Program-made: the position numbers and the translations under genes
Source: Certhia americana
Lineage: Eukaryota; Chordata; Aves; Passeriformes; Certhiidae
Direction of reading: 5' to 3'
Length of the DNA: 64,000 bases
NCBI GenBank assembly: GCA_018697195.1
Contig: CM031864.1
Coordinates: forward strand, 26,570,944-26,634,943
Shown here: positions 1 to 11,599 of the stretch, one piece after another
Position numbering within the stretch: position 1 is the first letter of the stretch
Layout of the letters: each line of letters begins with the position of its first letter
The notes under the pieces: generated by a model
The model's database searches: none
What the model saw: only the letters and a program-made list of their open reading frames with translations
Told to the model about the DNA's origin: nothing

Positions 1-487
1 TTTACACACATAACAGCCTGTTGGGAGATTGTGAAGAGTCAGAGAAAAAGGTGGATTTCTATTATTCAATTTCTAAATTAACAGCATTGTATTCTTTAAC
101 CTTTGTATGGGAAACCTCTACAAGTACAAGAGCAAGTGGTGAAAGCAAGTGCTCTCATTAATTTCAGTAGAAATCCTCAAGGACTGTTCCCGGGGGGAAA
201 AAAACATTGAAAAAGCCTCTCAGATATTTTGAAGCTCTAGAAATGGGGGAAAACTCATGATTTTGCAGCAGTTGTGCTGCCCCATCTAAGATATCCTACT
301 GAAAATGTATCCCTTAAACCAAAATCACTCTCCTGGGTGACCTTGCTCTGTAGCTTCAGGCAAATTGTTTCTTCCTTTTTTGAAACGGTACCAACAGCAA
401 ATCCTTTTACAGGTCCAAATGTAATTTCCATCAGATTTGAGACTTTATCTGATCATTTTTTGCTTAATTCACACACTCAGGGGATAA
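1..487. other. Unique AT-rich sequence, no gene seen
   Basis: I see no coding signal, RNA gene or repeat family here. Open frames are short and have no recognisable motif. Confidence 0.6.
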
Positions 488-752
488 TAGAATAAGGGAA
501 TAATCCTGAGTTGGAAGGGACCCATCAGGATTATCCAGTCCAACCCCTGGTCCTGCACAGACACCCCAGCAATCCCTGTGCATCCCTGAGAGCATTGTCC
601 AAACACTCCTGGAGCTCTGGCAGCCTTGGGACTGTTACAATTCTCTGGAGAGCCAGGGCAGTGCTGGAGGCTGAAAAACCTTTTCCCAATATCCCAATAA
701 CCTAACTCTCCCCTGACATAGCTCAAGCCATTCCCTTGGTTCCAAGTAACAG
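488..752 (-). mobile_element. CR1 LINE 3' fragment
   Basis: Read on the minus strand, this ends in the motif TCCAACTCAGGATTATTCC, near the usual 3' end of an avian CR1. It carries the CR1 3'-UTR landmarks in order: GGGTTGGACT, TGTGCAGGA, a GCTGCCAGAGCTCCAGGAG segment and a block like GGGAAAAGGTTTTTC. CR1 is the dominant non-LTR retrotransposon of birds and its copies are normally 5'-truncated, as this one is. It belongs to the same subfamily as the copies at 15757-16015, 16772-17036 and 25974-26250, with which it shares the GCTGCCAGAGCTCCAGGAG core. It does not encode protein; open frames across it are incidental. Confidence 0.88.
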
Positions 753-2189
753 CCATACTCAATATTTTATATTTTTTTTCTTAATTCAGAAACAATAACC
801 CTGTTGAGAAATATCTTTACAAAGCTTCCATATTAAAAAAAAACAAAACAAACCTCTACATGTAAATAACATACAATGACAATATATATTTAGTGTGCAG
901 AAAGCAAACTCTAGCTGCCATGTGAAACTGGAAACATGATAATTACTACATTTGTAACAGGTGAGTAAATATTTGCAGCTCTGTGATAGGAATACTGCAA
1001 ACAGCAGAGTAGGAAAACACTTCAGAACAATGATTTGCAATTCCGAATACTTCCATATCATCTTTCATTCACGTTCCTTAAGGTATCTGGGAACTACAGT
1101 TGATAACAACCTCTATTCCAGGTACCTTTTCCCCAGTGAATTCTGCATCAAGTTCTATTCCTGCAGAGGTCTGAAAGGATTTTGTTTACTGCCAGTATAA
1201 CCTCTGTTGAGTATCTGAAACTTGAGCTGGTTTTCCTGCTTCATACATCACCTTCAAGAGTAAAAAATGTTGAGCTTGAAGTGGAAAGTTTTGTTGTTAC
1301 TAAAATAAACAGGAATAAATTTGTTCTTCTTTGATTTTGCAATGCCAGAGGCAAGACAGCAGATTGTCAGTGAGACCATCAGATGATGCACAGCCCAGAA
1401 TGGAAAAAAATCCCAAGGAAAAACAGAACAGAGCTGGAAAAGACCAGTTTTAGATTCCTATTCTTAACATTCAGTATATATAAGGAAGGCTGCATTTCCA
1501 AATTGATTTTGTTTGATTGGAAATTTCATTTCCAATTGATTTTGTTAAACATACAGGGTGATTAAATAAAAACATAGAAATGTTAAAGATATTAAAGTCA
1601 GCAAAGAAAGAGTGATTGTCTTAGATGGAAGGAGTACAGGGAGTTGCTTTCAGGCTGAAAATCTCTTGTAAACTATGGGGACTGACTATAAGATATTGAG
1701 ATATTTCTTTTAAACCATAGAGAAGTATGGGGAGATGGGAAGTTCAAATTGTAGACCTCAGCAAAGGAATGCAGTGTTAAAGTGAGCCAAGGTTGAAGTG
1801 GCTGTGATTCCATGAGAAGTTTGAACAGAGAGATGATGTGATAGAGCCATTTTTGCCCCCGAGAGAGAAAGAAGTGAATCTCTGTTCCCTGAGATGATCT
1901 TAAATATAGATAGAGAACCTTTGTTTTGAACAGTGTCTCTTTAAAAAAAAAAAAAAAAATTAAAAACCCCATACATCAATATGGCCCAGAGGCACATCTG
2001 TAAAAATTTGTGTACATGGGAGGGTCTTCACTATGTGCATCTGGGTGGCTGCTTTGTGACAAGTAGAACCAGGAGCGAACTGTATTCTTGTGGGGAAGAC
2101 TTTCATAGTTTTTGGGGGTTGGGTTAATTTCTTATAGAATTTTTTCCCAGAAGTTGCTAAGAAGCTAATGGCTGGGTGCTTTTCGGTAC
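753..2189. other. Unique AT-rich sequence with small local repeats
   Basis: No gene is seen. A 17-base A run lies at 1943-1959. The segment starting CATTTCCAAATTGATTTTGTT at 1493 recurs 34 bp later at 1527, a small tandem duplication. The open frames here have no family signature. Confidence 0.6.
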
Positions 2190-3108
2190 TCATGGGTGCT
2201 TGGGAACAAACAAAAGAAGCAGCTACCCAGAGACATTGACTTCACTTAGCTCGGGGCAGTTTTCTGCTCAGGGAAACTGCCAGGGCTGCTCGTCTCGGCG
2301 AGGCAGAGAGCTCTCACCATTCCCTTCACCTGGGACTCCGTTGGACCACCATCTCTTAGTGTGTCCCCCGGGATTTTGGAAACCCGTTTCCTCCCTGCCC
2401 TGCACCCACGGTTTCTTCAGTTCTGCTCGAAGTCTCCCCACGCTGTGTTTCTGCAGCCCCTGCCAGCCGGGACACTTTTCCAACAGCTCCAGCCACTGTG
2501 AACCCTCGGAATCATCTCATCCTCCCAGAGCTGCTGCTAGCTGTATTAGCTTGTGACGGTACTGAGGGGGGTGGGGGGTTACCAGAGGAAAAACTGTAAC
2601 TGGGTTGTTGTTTCCTTCCCTTTTTCTTCTCTAGTTCTGTTTGTTGTCAATATTGTAGTTATTATTGTTAATTTACCTTGTTAGACTAACTAGTAAAGAA
2701 CTGTTATTCCTACCCTCATTATTGTTGCCTGAGACCTCCCCTTCAATTTTGGAATTATAACAAACCCCAAAGGAAGTTTCCTTTTTTTTTTTTTTGGTTC
2801 CTAGCAGACACCCCTGTCTTTCCAAACCAAGACAATAGTGAAGGAGAGGTACTTCCCTCCCTAAGTGAACTGCAGAGAGACTGTTTTAGAGGTGGAAAGC
2901 TGACTGAGATTTCTGAGTGTTGTTTTCTGTACATTGTCAGTTGGAAAGAAAAGAAAATGTGGGGAGAGGAGTGTTCTGAAGGTTTCATTCTGATTATTTT
3001 TTTTCTTTCTCCTTTTAGTGTTAGTTAATAAAGTTTTATTACTTTTAAGCTTAAGCCTGCTTTGCTTTGGATTGAGAAATTTCAAAATGGCAAACCAAAA
3101 CTACAACA
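2190..3108 (+). mobile_element. ERV LTR-like block, sense
   Basis: A GC-rich start (about 2250-2540) is followed by a T-rich tail with a polyadenylation signal (AATAAAGTTTTATT, about 3030), then CCTGCTTTGCTTTGGATTG and a CA end near 3108. Straight after comes TTGGTG, placed like a tRNA primer-binding site. The last 250 bases are homologous to 38108-38365 read on the minus strand: both share CTCCCTAAGTGAACTG, the AATAAAGTTTTATT signal, the GCCTGCTTTGCT segment and GGCAAACCAAAAC. Two dispersed copies plus this layout indicate an avian endogenous retrovirus LTR. The 5' border is not clear and no viral coding region follows. The family name is not assigned. Confidence 0.55.
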
Positions 3109-3807
3109 CAAATTTGGTGTTTCGAATTGAAACCATGACAACTTTGATGTGTTGGCCAGGAAATTGAACTAAACCCATGACAGGATGGGAAGTTAACATT
3201 TTTGCTCCACCAAAGATCCACACATCTACTTCCCTGAGTCTCTACTTTCACCTTGTACATGTAAGTTTTCAAAATTCATCATTATTTGCATCCTTCTCCT
3301 AATAATTTGAAATAATCCTTGTGTACCTCTAAGTGGAAATGGCAACTCTTAAATTAATTTACAAAACAACTCATGTCTGAAAGCACTTGGACATTTCTAT
3401 AGTTATAAAGTGTTTTCAGCTACGTGCAGTTTTTAGCTGGATAATTTTTTTTCTGCAGCAGGACTAATCCTATGCTTTATGTGCAGCATGTACTTAATTC
3501 CATGTGGGATTGGTGTCAAGTAGAACACAATACAAGACACAAACAAATGTTGCTTACAATGAGTTTTACTTATTTTTTTCTTCCCTCTCCCCTCCCCCTC
3601 CCCTTAACGGTTGCCATTTGTAATGTGTGGTTGTGCTGAAATGCATAAATCAGCTGTCACCAGTGAATTTCACACTGTGCTATCAGTATTGTTATTATAA
3701 AGAGAAATAATAATATAAAAACTTGAGATTTCTAAATGGAAGATTTCCTTCCTTTATTTATGTATTTATTGAAATACAATTGTACACATCAAATCCTTTA
3801 AACAAAC
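3109..3807. other. Unique sequence, no gene seen
   Basis: AT-rich, with a C-rich run (CCCTCTCCCCTCCCCCTCCC, about 3585-3604). If the preceding block is a 5' LTR, the first bases could be retroviral leader sequence, but nothing coding is visible. Confidence 0.5.
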
Positions 3808-3925
3808 AGAACTCTGGGATGGTTTGTTTTGGGAGGGCCTTAAAGCTCATCCCATTCCACCCCTTGCCATGGGGAGGGACACATTCACTAGACCAGGTTG
3901 CTCAGAATTCTCATGCCTAGAAAAA
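3808..3925 (-). mobile_element. CR1 LINE 3' end fragment
   Basis: Only about 115 bases of the CR1 3' end remain: GGATGGTTTGTTTTGGGAGG, CCTTAAAGCTCATCC, then the CCATGGGGAGGGACA and CTAGACCAGGTTGCTC landmarks on the plus strand, which means a minus-strand element. The copy stops abruptly near 3925. The following 400 bases hold nothing I recognise. Confidence 0.85.
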
Positions 3926-4332
3926 AAAGCCAGTGATATTTCCACATATATTTTAGCTTCCTGCCACTGGTCTGACCCTACCCATCCATGTCTCAGTTCT
4001 GCCTTGGGACACCTCACCAGGAGGATCCTTCCCCCCCAGACCTGCCCCTGAAGACCTGAACTCCAGCATGGAACTTCCTAGGTCTATATCTGATTATTTT
4101 GTGAAATTCCAGTATGGAACATTTGCTATGAAATCCACTCAACAATGTGCATCCCCCTCTCTACTTAAACAAATCGTCCTTGAAACTGACCTGGTAAAAA
4201 AGGTTTCAAAATTAGGAGCAGTAATCAAAGGTTGCCCGTATTACTTTTTTAAAATAAATATCCACTGTACATGTACAGATTGGGAGCTATGAAGATATTT
4301 TCTCACTATTCCCATTTAGAATTAATTAGTTA

Positions 4333-4540
4333 AGATTAGATATTAGGAAAAATTCTTTGCTGAAGGGGTTGTTCAGCACAGGAATGAACTGCCCAGGACA
4401 GTGGTGGAGTCACCATCCCTGGAATTGTTGAAAAAACATTGTGTATGTGGCACTTGAGGACATGGTTTAGTGGTGAATGTAGGCTGATGACTAGACTTGA
4501 TGACTTTTTTCAAAATTAACTATTCTGTTCCATGATTTGG
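4333..4540 (+). mobile_element. CR1 LINE 3' fragment
   Basis: Plus-strand CR1 3' region with TATTAGGAAAAATTCTTTGC, then GGACAGTGGTGGAGTCACC, then the CATTGTGTATGTGGCACTTG segment and a decayed terminal part near 4535. It is the subfamily with the GGTGGAGTCACCATCCCTGG core, also seen at 23825-24012 and 27455-27700. It is well diverged, so it is probably an old insertion. Confidence 0.82.
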
Positions 4541-6284
4541 CTTTACCTAAGGCCAAGAGAACAGCTCAGCCTCTCCTTTGCTTCTTCTCTGTCCCACTGA
4601 GGTTTGGGGAGTGGATTTGTTCCCAGTGGCACTGGGGTCACACAATGTCTCATGTCTAGTGGGTTGACAGAATGATTTTGGTACCAGGTACTGGTGCTGG
4701 GGCGGGGGCGAGACTGGGAATTTCACTGCAACCTGCTCCTGCACCAACTCACCTGCTCCATCAGGTTCCCAGACACCTTTGGGGGGAAGGATTGCACTTC
4801 TGCCTGATGTCTCTTTGCATCTGAGGGGATGAAGTCGTCAAAAACTGCAATTCCTTTGCTTAATTGTTTATGATCCATGCCACTTCCCCCAGCTGTGGTT
4901 CCTGGCCCCAGCTGCAGGGAACCAGCCTCATGGAGCAGCTGGGAGCACATTGCCCTTCCGTGCAGACATCCAGGAGGAAAGTTTGGACTGCTCCAGGCCT
5001 CAGGCTGGCAGAAAGGAAGTGCATCACTCAGGTAAATGCTCAGTGCCTCCAGGCAGGATGTTGGCTGCCATGTACCTCCCTCAGCCCTTGCCAAGCAATT
5101 ATAGCAGCAACTGTGAGAGAAAAGGAAAAAGCAGCGGAGGCTGTTGTGCTCCAGCTGCTGAGAATGTGCAGCTTTTATTTAGACTTTATAGGTCTAATTC
5201 TCATTTTGTTTACTTACCTTGTTAGCTTAGAATGTGATTCATAATTTTTGAGGTATTCTGACACAAAGAAGTGAACCCACTGTTTGGGCTCCTGGGTTTG
5301 GCTCAGATTAATGCGTATTTAAAGGGGTTTGGTTGAAAAGCAGCTCTTGCAGTTCAGCAGAACTGTTCAAGGGTAGGGTGTTTGCTGAGAAATAGGTCAA
5401 ATAAAACTAATACAATTAGCTACCTAAAAATTCATGCTTCTAAACTTTTTCCTGTCTAACCATTTTTACCATTTAGTTTTTATTATTTTCTCAGTCTAGT
5501 ATTCAATACTCATTTTAATTAACTAATGATTTGAAACATGTCCTATTTAAAATTACATTGCACTTCAAAGCCAGAAGATGATAGGCAAATCTCTTTGGCT
5601 ATTTCTTCACTGATACAACAAGAAGTCAAGGCACATGTTTTTAAAGGTTTTTAAGGAAACTTTATGAAACACATTGTTACTTGAATTTGTCTCTTCAATA
5701 ATAGACAACTTTGTGCTTCCTTCAATATCAGATTTTTGTCAAACTTTAAGCAAAGTTTCCTCAGGTTTGGAGGTTTTGTCACATTAGTTCAGATTTCTTC
5801 TCAGATGCTGCAACATCGTCTACTCTGCCAGTTCCATTCCTGCCATTTTTCCAGAAATGTGGATTCGTGTAAGTCCTTGGAAGCAACTTACTGTGCTCAA
5901 AGAGGCTGTCAGCAAAACTCGTCTCAAAGGACGAAGACTTAACTCTTTTCCTCCTCCTTCTTCCAACATTCCAGTTACCATGACAGCTTTTTCCATAGCA
6001 GCCATAAGTGGTTAAAGACCTGTCACATATTCCTGGAGAAGTCTGAATTCCCCACCTCAAAACCTAAATCAACATCCATTCTTTTTCCTATCCACCATCC
6101 TCATCAAAATCCACATCATTTTTCTCATACTGGGATTTTGTTTTTTCTCTATGGGCATCTTCTGCTGTTCTCAGACAGAAAAAAGAAAGAATACCATGAA
6201 CAACTTCTAATTCTTTGTTGTCAGGAAACAAAAATGGACACTGGAGGATGGCTGTGGAAAGGTCCAAACAGGAAACAGAAGAGA
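4541..6284. other. Unique sequence, no supported gene
   Basis: About 4560-5170 is less AT-rich than its surroundings and has open frames of up to 126 codons on each strand, but these lack any recognisable domain. A CAG/GTAAAT splice-donor-like string at about 5030 is not enough to call an exon. The rest, 5170-6284, is AT-rich and featureless. Confidence 0.5.
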
Positions 6285-6708
6285 TTTCCTGAGGGCTGGA
6301 GTCCGTCTGCTTTGGAGCAAGGCTGGGAGAGCTGGGAATCTTCATCCTGCAGAGAAGAAGATTCCACAGAGATCTTACAGCCCTTTCCAGTGCCTAAAAG
6401 GGCTTCAGGAGAGGGACTCTAGACAAGGGATGGAGGGACAGGACAAGGGAGGATGTTTTTAAAATTAAAGAGAAGAAGTTTAGATTAGAAACTGGGAAGA
6501 GATTGTTCCCTGTGAGGATGGGGAGGCCCTGGCACAGGGTGCCCAGAGAAGCTGCGGCTGCCCCTGGATCTCTGGAAGTGTCCAAGGCCAGGTTGGACTC
6601 GGAGCACCCTGGGCCAGGGAAAGTTGTCCCTGGCCATGGCAGGGGGTGGGATGAGATGATTTCTAAGTCTCCTTCCAAACTAAACCATGCCATGATTCTG
6701 TGATTTTG
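6285..6708 (+). mobile_element. CR1 LINE 3' fragment, long
   Basis: Runs from the GAGCAAGGCTGGGAGAGCTG segment through GCAGAGAAGAAGATTCC, the GTGCCCAGAGAAGCTGCGG block and CCATGGCAGGGGGTGGGA to the terminal ATGATTCTGTGATTT near 6706. All the landmarks are in CR1 order, so this is one 5'-truncated insertion with its 3' end essentially intact. The open frames on both strands within it are CR1 shadows. Confidence 0.9.
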
Positions 6709-7782
6709 GAGTAAAACATAATTGAGAGCCATTTCACAGCACGATTACTGGTGACCTACTAATTAAATTTCACAGAGATGAAACAAAATGTATCTTTAGG
6801 GACAGTTATTGCACTGTAACTGTGTTGACTGCAAATCATCCCCACCAGAATACAGATCATTAAAAGGCTGAACTTAGGACTATTCTCCTTTTCCTTTATG
6901 GAAATGTTCATTTGTTTTGCAATTGTTTTTTATATTTATATCAAGACACTTTTAGCACCTGAGAAGAAAAAAGCTTCTTTTCCTTCTTGGGAAAAAAAGG
7001 ACAGTTTTCTTATGTCATCCAGTCCCATCAGTTCATTATGATACTTAAGAAAGCAAGAAGACAAATTCATATAATTCTAACAGAATCAACCTTTATGCTA
7101 AGTTATTATTTTATAATATATTTGTACTTAGACCAGAATTTTTCTGAAGGTTCACATCTTTATCTGGTCGCTTGTCTCCTCTTATATGTCAAGGCAAGAC
7201 AGCTTTTAAAAATACCTCATAAATCCCAGAAACAGTGATTTCTGAAGCCAAGAGCAGGCTCTCTGCATATGGTCCTGTGACGATGTCAAAATAAATGAAA
7301 CATGAGGCTCCCAAATGTCAGGACAGATTTTCAGTTCCAGCATTTGCTGAATGCTGGATTATAAAATAAGAGACTGAAGGGACATAGGGCTTAATTTTTC
7401 CAGAGTGCACTGTCTTTCTGCCATTAGTTTATATTCCAATTTTGATTTTAAAGTTTCCTTCTGAAATACTGGAAGTTGTCCAAAGAGAAATTCAATGTGT
7501 CCCGGCTTCACTTGAAACAAAGACTTCAATATCAAACCACACTTTGCACTGGAGGGCACTGCCTGGCCTGAGACTGCACTTGTGAGACCTCTGCTTCACT
7601 GCTTTGCTGCTTCTGCAGCTCATTCAACTCTAGCTAGGAGATTTTTTTTTTTTTTTTTAAATGTATATTCCTGCTGCACAAGCAAAACAGATCTGAACAC
7701 TGGACAACTTTAGGCTTGAGTTCTTAGCAAAGGCTTTGTCTGTCTGGGAACTGGACATCAGAATTTATTTTATTCTGTGAGG
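6709..7782. other. Unique AT-rich sequence, no gene seen
   Basis: No motif, RNA gene or repeat is recognised apart from a T run at about 7641-7658. Open frames are short. Confidence 0.55.
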
Positions 7783-8045
7783 TTTCCTTCCCCTTCCCCT
7801 TTCCCCTTTCTCCTCTCCCCTTTCCCCTTCCTTCTTTCCCCTTTCCCTTCCCCCTCTCCCCTTCCTCTTCCCTTCCTCATCCTTTTCCTTTCCCCCTCCC
7901 CTCCTCTTTTTCTTCCTCTTCCTCTCCCTATTCCTCTCCCTGTTCATCTCACTCACCCTTATCCTCCTCTCCTCTTCTTTTTCTTTTTCTTTTTCTTTTT
8001 CTTTTTCTTTTTCTTTTTCTTTTTCTTTTTCTTCCTTTTTTCTTC
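7783..8045. repeat. Polypyrimidine tract with CCCCTTTTC-type and CTTTTT hexamer repeats
   Basis: About 260 bases are almost purely C and T on the plus strand. The first part is an irregular mix of CCCCTTTCCCCTTCC words. The second part, about 7975-8033, is a regular CTTTTT hexamer array of nine or more units. Homopurine-homopyrimidine tracts of this length can form triplex (H-DNA). The 94- and 110-codon open frames here are low-complexity artefacts. Confidence 0.9.
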
Positions 8046-8220
8046 TTGTCTTTTCCTTTAACCATATTTTTAAGTATGTTGCACAGTTAAAGAACATCTA
8101 GAAAATTATTTTATAAATGTCAGACATTGAGCAAATCTAATACTCAAGGTCACAACCACTGAGGTTCTTTGGTCCTGCACATTTCAAATGCATATAGGCA
8201 GGAGACTTGGATTCTGAGGA

Positions 8221-8250
8221 ATGGGGAGGGGAGGGGAGGGGAGGAGAGGG
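8221..8250 (+). repeat. Short GGGGA pentamer array, G-quadruplex-type
   Basis: The core GGGGAGGGGAGGGGAGGGG gives four G4 runs separated by single A bases, the textbook layout of a very stable intramolecular quadruplex. It sits immediately upstream of the 3' end of a minus-strand CR1 copy. Confidence 0.85.
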
Positions 8251-8251
8251 C

Positions 8252-8385
8252 ACGATCCCAGAGTGGTTTGGGTTGGGAGGGACCTTAAAGCCCATCCTGT
8301 CCCACCCCTGCCATGGGCAGGGACACCTTCCACTAGCCTAGGTTCTCCAAACCTCATTCAACCTGGCCTGGAACACTTGCAGGAA
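8252..8385 (-). mobile_element. CR1 LINE 3' end fragment
   Basis: Plus-strand reading begins CCCAGAGTGGTTTGGGTTGG and continues through GGGACCTTAAAGCCCATCC and CCATGGGCAGGGACACC, the reverse complement of the conserved CR1 3' terminus. It is truncated after the AACCTGGCCTGGAACACTTG segment. Confidence 0.88.
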
Positions 8386-9360
8386 GGAGAGCAGTATAAA
8401 TTGTATTGGGTTTACCTCCTGCAGAAAAGTTATTCTGCTGAAGCAAAATAAACATTTGGGTACAGCCTAGCAGACCTTGTAAGTCCATCATATTTCCATT
8501 GAAACATGATTTATGGTATTGATTTTTTTCTAACCTTGCTTAAGATCACCTACAGAAATAGACATAATTTTTTTGAATAAACTACACCAATTATCTTGTT
8601 GTCCAAAGCTGAAGGATTATTTATTTTTCTCAGTGCGGTATGACGTCCAGTATAATATAAACTGGCTGGGACTATAGTCAGGGGGTATTTCTGCAAATCA
8701 CTCAATGACAATCTGGGACAATTTTCAATTACTCTCTGGACAGATTTTTCCAATTGACTAGACAGAAAGTGGCAGGAAAGATTTAAGCAATGCCTTGTAA
8801 GTGCTGATCTGAGAACTTAGTACCAAATATCATCAATCTGTATCCTTCTGAGACCGGAAGATTTACAAACCAGGCTATTGAACTTACATAAGCATTCTGT
8901 TATAGAACCCTGTATCTGATGGTTCAGTATCCTGGGATTTTAGCATTAAAGGGAATAACTACAGACTTACACTCTGACTGCTTGCAGTTATCATAGGCTT
9001 CGTTAGATTAATGGCTGTCTGAACATTGACCCACTTTCTCTCCCAGAGATGCTCAGAAAGGTATTTCACTCAGTTCCCAGCATTGCCATGTGAATTTAGG
9101 CAGGTTTGATGCAAAAAGAACTAAACTGGGAGCCTTGGAGCAGCATATCTGAAACTGTCACAATAACCCAAGAAATGTCTTCCAGAAATTGTAAGATAAA
9201 ATATTCCCAAAACTGAATAGAGGTATACTAGGATTGAATGTATATTTTTTAGGTTTTTTAGTGGTTCTCACCTATTTTTAAGTTTTCAAGAACTGAAAGT
9301 GTCAACATTAGAAATACTGACTTTCTTTATTACAGTACTGACATGGTCATCAGGGCTTCA
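8386..9360. other. Unique sequence, no gene seen
   Basis: AT-rich and without recognised repeats, RNA genes or convincing open frames. Confidence 0.55.
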
Positions 9361-9770
9361 CATGGAATCATGGAATGGTTTGGGTTGGAAGGGACCTTAA
9401 AGCCCATCCAGCACAACCCCCTGCCATGGGCAGGGACATCTTCCACTGGCCCAGGGTACTCCAAACCCTGTCCAGCCTGGCCTTGGACACTACCAGGAAT
9501 CCAGGGGCAGCCACAGCTTCTCTGGGAACCCTGTGCCACACATAGAAGAATTCTTTCCCAATGTCCCATCTAACCCTGCTGTCTGGTAGTGGGAAGCCAT
9601 TCCCCCTTGTCCTGCCCTTGTAAACAGTCTCTCTCCATCTTTCTTGTTGGCCTCTTCAGTCACTGGAAGGCCACAATGATGTCACCCCAAAGCTTCTCAT
9701 CTTCAGGCTGAACAATCCCAATTCTGCCAGCGTTTTGTCACAGCAGAACTGCTATATCACACCTTAAAAA
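9361..9770 (-). mobile_element. CR1 LINE 3' fragment, well preserved
   Basis: The plus strand reads ATCATGGAATGGTTTGGGTT followed by all the 3'-UTR landmarks (GGGACCTTAAAGCCCATCC, CCATGGGCAGGGACATC, CAGCCACAGCTTCTCTGGG, ATTCCCCCTTGTCCTGCCC) up to a CAGCAGAACTGCTATATC segment. It is among the longer and less diverged CR1 copies here, about 410 bases. A frame of about 79 codons on each strand is incidental. Confidence 0.92.
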
Positions 9771-9815
9771 AATAATAAAATAATAATAAAAAAATAAAAT
9801 ATATATATATATATG
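9771..9815. repeat. A-rich / (TA)n microsatellite
   Basis: An AAATAATAATAAA-type stretch followed by ATATATATATATATAT, directly abutting the truncated 5' side of the CR1 copy. Confidence 0.85.
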
Positions 9816-10035
9816 TTCTGCACCCAAATTCCAGTCATGGTGGACAGCGGATTTTTCAACCATGAATTGCACATCTGCAGAAGCTGTCAGTGAAATAGTC
9901 CCCAGGAGTCCCAGAATCCAGAGTGGAAGTCATCAGCATAAATATCAGAAGAATTTTACTTCCATAAAGCTCCCTGTATTTCTGAAGATCAAAATCAGTG
10001 CCAGATTTAAGCAACATTTTTAAGCAAACCCTAAG

Positions 10036-10216
10036 ACAGTGTTGTCCTGAGAAGCTGATCCAGCTGCCCCTGAATCCCTAGAAATGTCCAAAGCCAGGCT
10101 GGACGGGGCTTGGAGCAACCTGGGCTAGTGGAAAGTGTCCCTGCCCATGTCAGGGGTGGCACTGGATGGGCTTTATGGTCCCTTCCCACCCAAACCATTC
10201 TGGGATTCTGTTTGTA
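10036..10216 (+). mobile_element. CR1 LINE 3' end fragment
   Basis: Contains GAGAAGCTGATCCAGCTGCC, GTCCAAAGCCAGGCTGGAC, GTGTCCCTGCCCATGTCAGG and the terminal CCAAACCATTCTGGGATTCT, in CR1 plus-strand order. It is a 180-base 3' remnant. Confidence 0.9.
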
Positions 10217-11599
10217 CACTCTGGGGAGTAATAGCTAGTCCTTCCTCCAATTTCCAGTAAAATTCTTTAAGGAAATCTTCCAATTCAGGAATTCTTCTGT
10301 TTATGTATTCCTAAGTAGCTGAAGACACATATACAGGCAAACTGCAATATCTGAGATCCTGTGACATTACAGCTCTTCCCAATGGGCCTATGTTAGCTCA
10401 TGACAGAGAAAAAGGCTTTTCTAAAATCTAAATAAAAATATATTTCACAGTCTAGTAAACTGCTCTTTTAAATTTCATTTGGGAACAGCCCTACTGCAAT
10501 CAGACTATTGTGAATATTTACTTTAGAGAAAGCATTTTAATAAGAAAGCTGCAGTTAGTTCCTAGGCCAAATCAAAAAATAATGACCAAGTATATGTTAG
10601 GATTCTGTACACACAGGCTTTTAGCAAATGAAGCAAACACAGGAACAACTGATACGGAGAGAAACCAAATTCACCACAGCCATCTACCCATATATTCCAA
10701 ATCATCCTCAGTGACTGATGCCACCACCAAAACACCAAACAGGACTATTTTGATGCCCAAATTGCTATATCTCCATTCCTTTCTGTGCTGAAGGGCTAAT
10801 TAAACTGGTAATTGTCATTCATATCTCTTGCTATTATATTTGTATTCAAAATTGCAATAGATGCAATCTGTGTGTATTTTTTTTTTTTAATTTAAGCACT
10901 TTAAAATTAATTTGAAGCTGTACAACAGCAATCAGAGTCTAATTAGTGAGATAATCAATTAATAAGCTTCTAACTAAGGGTTCTCATGTTGTAGATGGAG
11001 ATGATTTCAACTGGGATGAAGTGCAATCTTTGTATTAAAAAATAATAATAAAAACTTTATCTTCCCTGCAGCCAGGAGATTAAGACACATCTGTTTTTTA
11101 CAGAGGTATCATTTGAATTCCTGTGTGGTGACAGAGATTTCTGTGACTGTAACCACAAGAATTCCATTAAAATAACAGCTTTCTGTGGGCCAAACCCACA
11201 TGCCATTCCCAAAGCAGTCACACTTCCTCTCTCTCCTTAATACATGCAAAGTGCTTCCATAAAGCCATTAAAGAGAATATAAAAAATTGGTTCAAGACAA
11301 CCAGTTATGTGTACAGGGAATTAATTGAAGGATGCAGGGAAGAAGTAGGGAGGAGGCTGAAATTAATAAACCTGAAAGTGCAGGCTGGTTGTGCCAAATG
11401 GCCTTTCCCCTGTAACTGTAAACAAATTTGGATTTTGGGCATCTTTAGACCTCAAGGTCCTGCATTAGCAACGGCATAGGGTTCCTCAGGGAACTCACAG
11501 TGCTTCCAGTCAGAAAACCCAAGAGGGAAAGCCAAGAATTTGTGATCTACACAATGAAATGGGGAAATTTTTTTTTCTTTGTAAAGTTTGTTTCCCTGT
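10217..11599. other. Unique AT-rich sequence, no gene seen
   Basis: No repeat family or RNA gene is recognised. A frame of 93 codons at 10510-10791 lacks any domain signature. Confidence 0.5.

Noticed and set aside
4864..5244. 126-codon frame with a splice-donor-like CAG/GTAAAT at about 5030
   Set aside because: No domain, no matching acceptor-bounded exon pair, and overlapping frames of similar length on the other strand.
7765..8097. 110-codon Lys/Glu-rich and 94-codon Phe/Pro-rich frames
   Set aside because: They are translations of a pyrimidine microsatellite.
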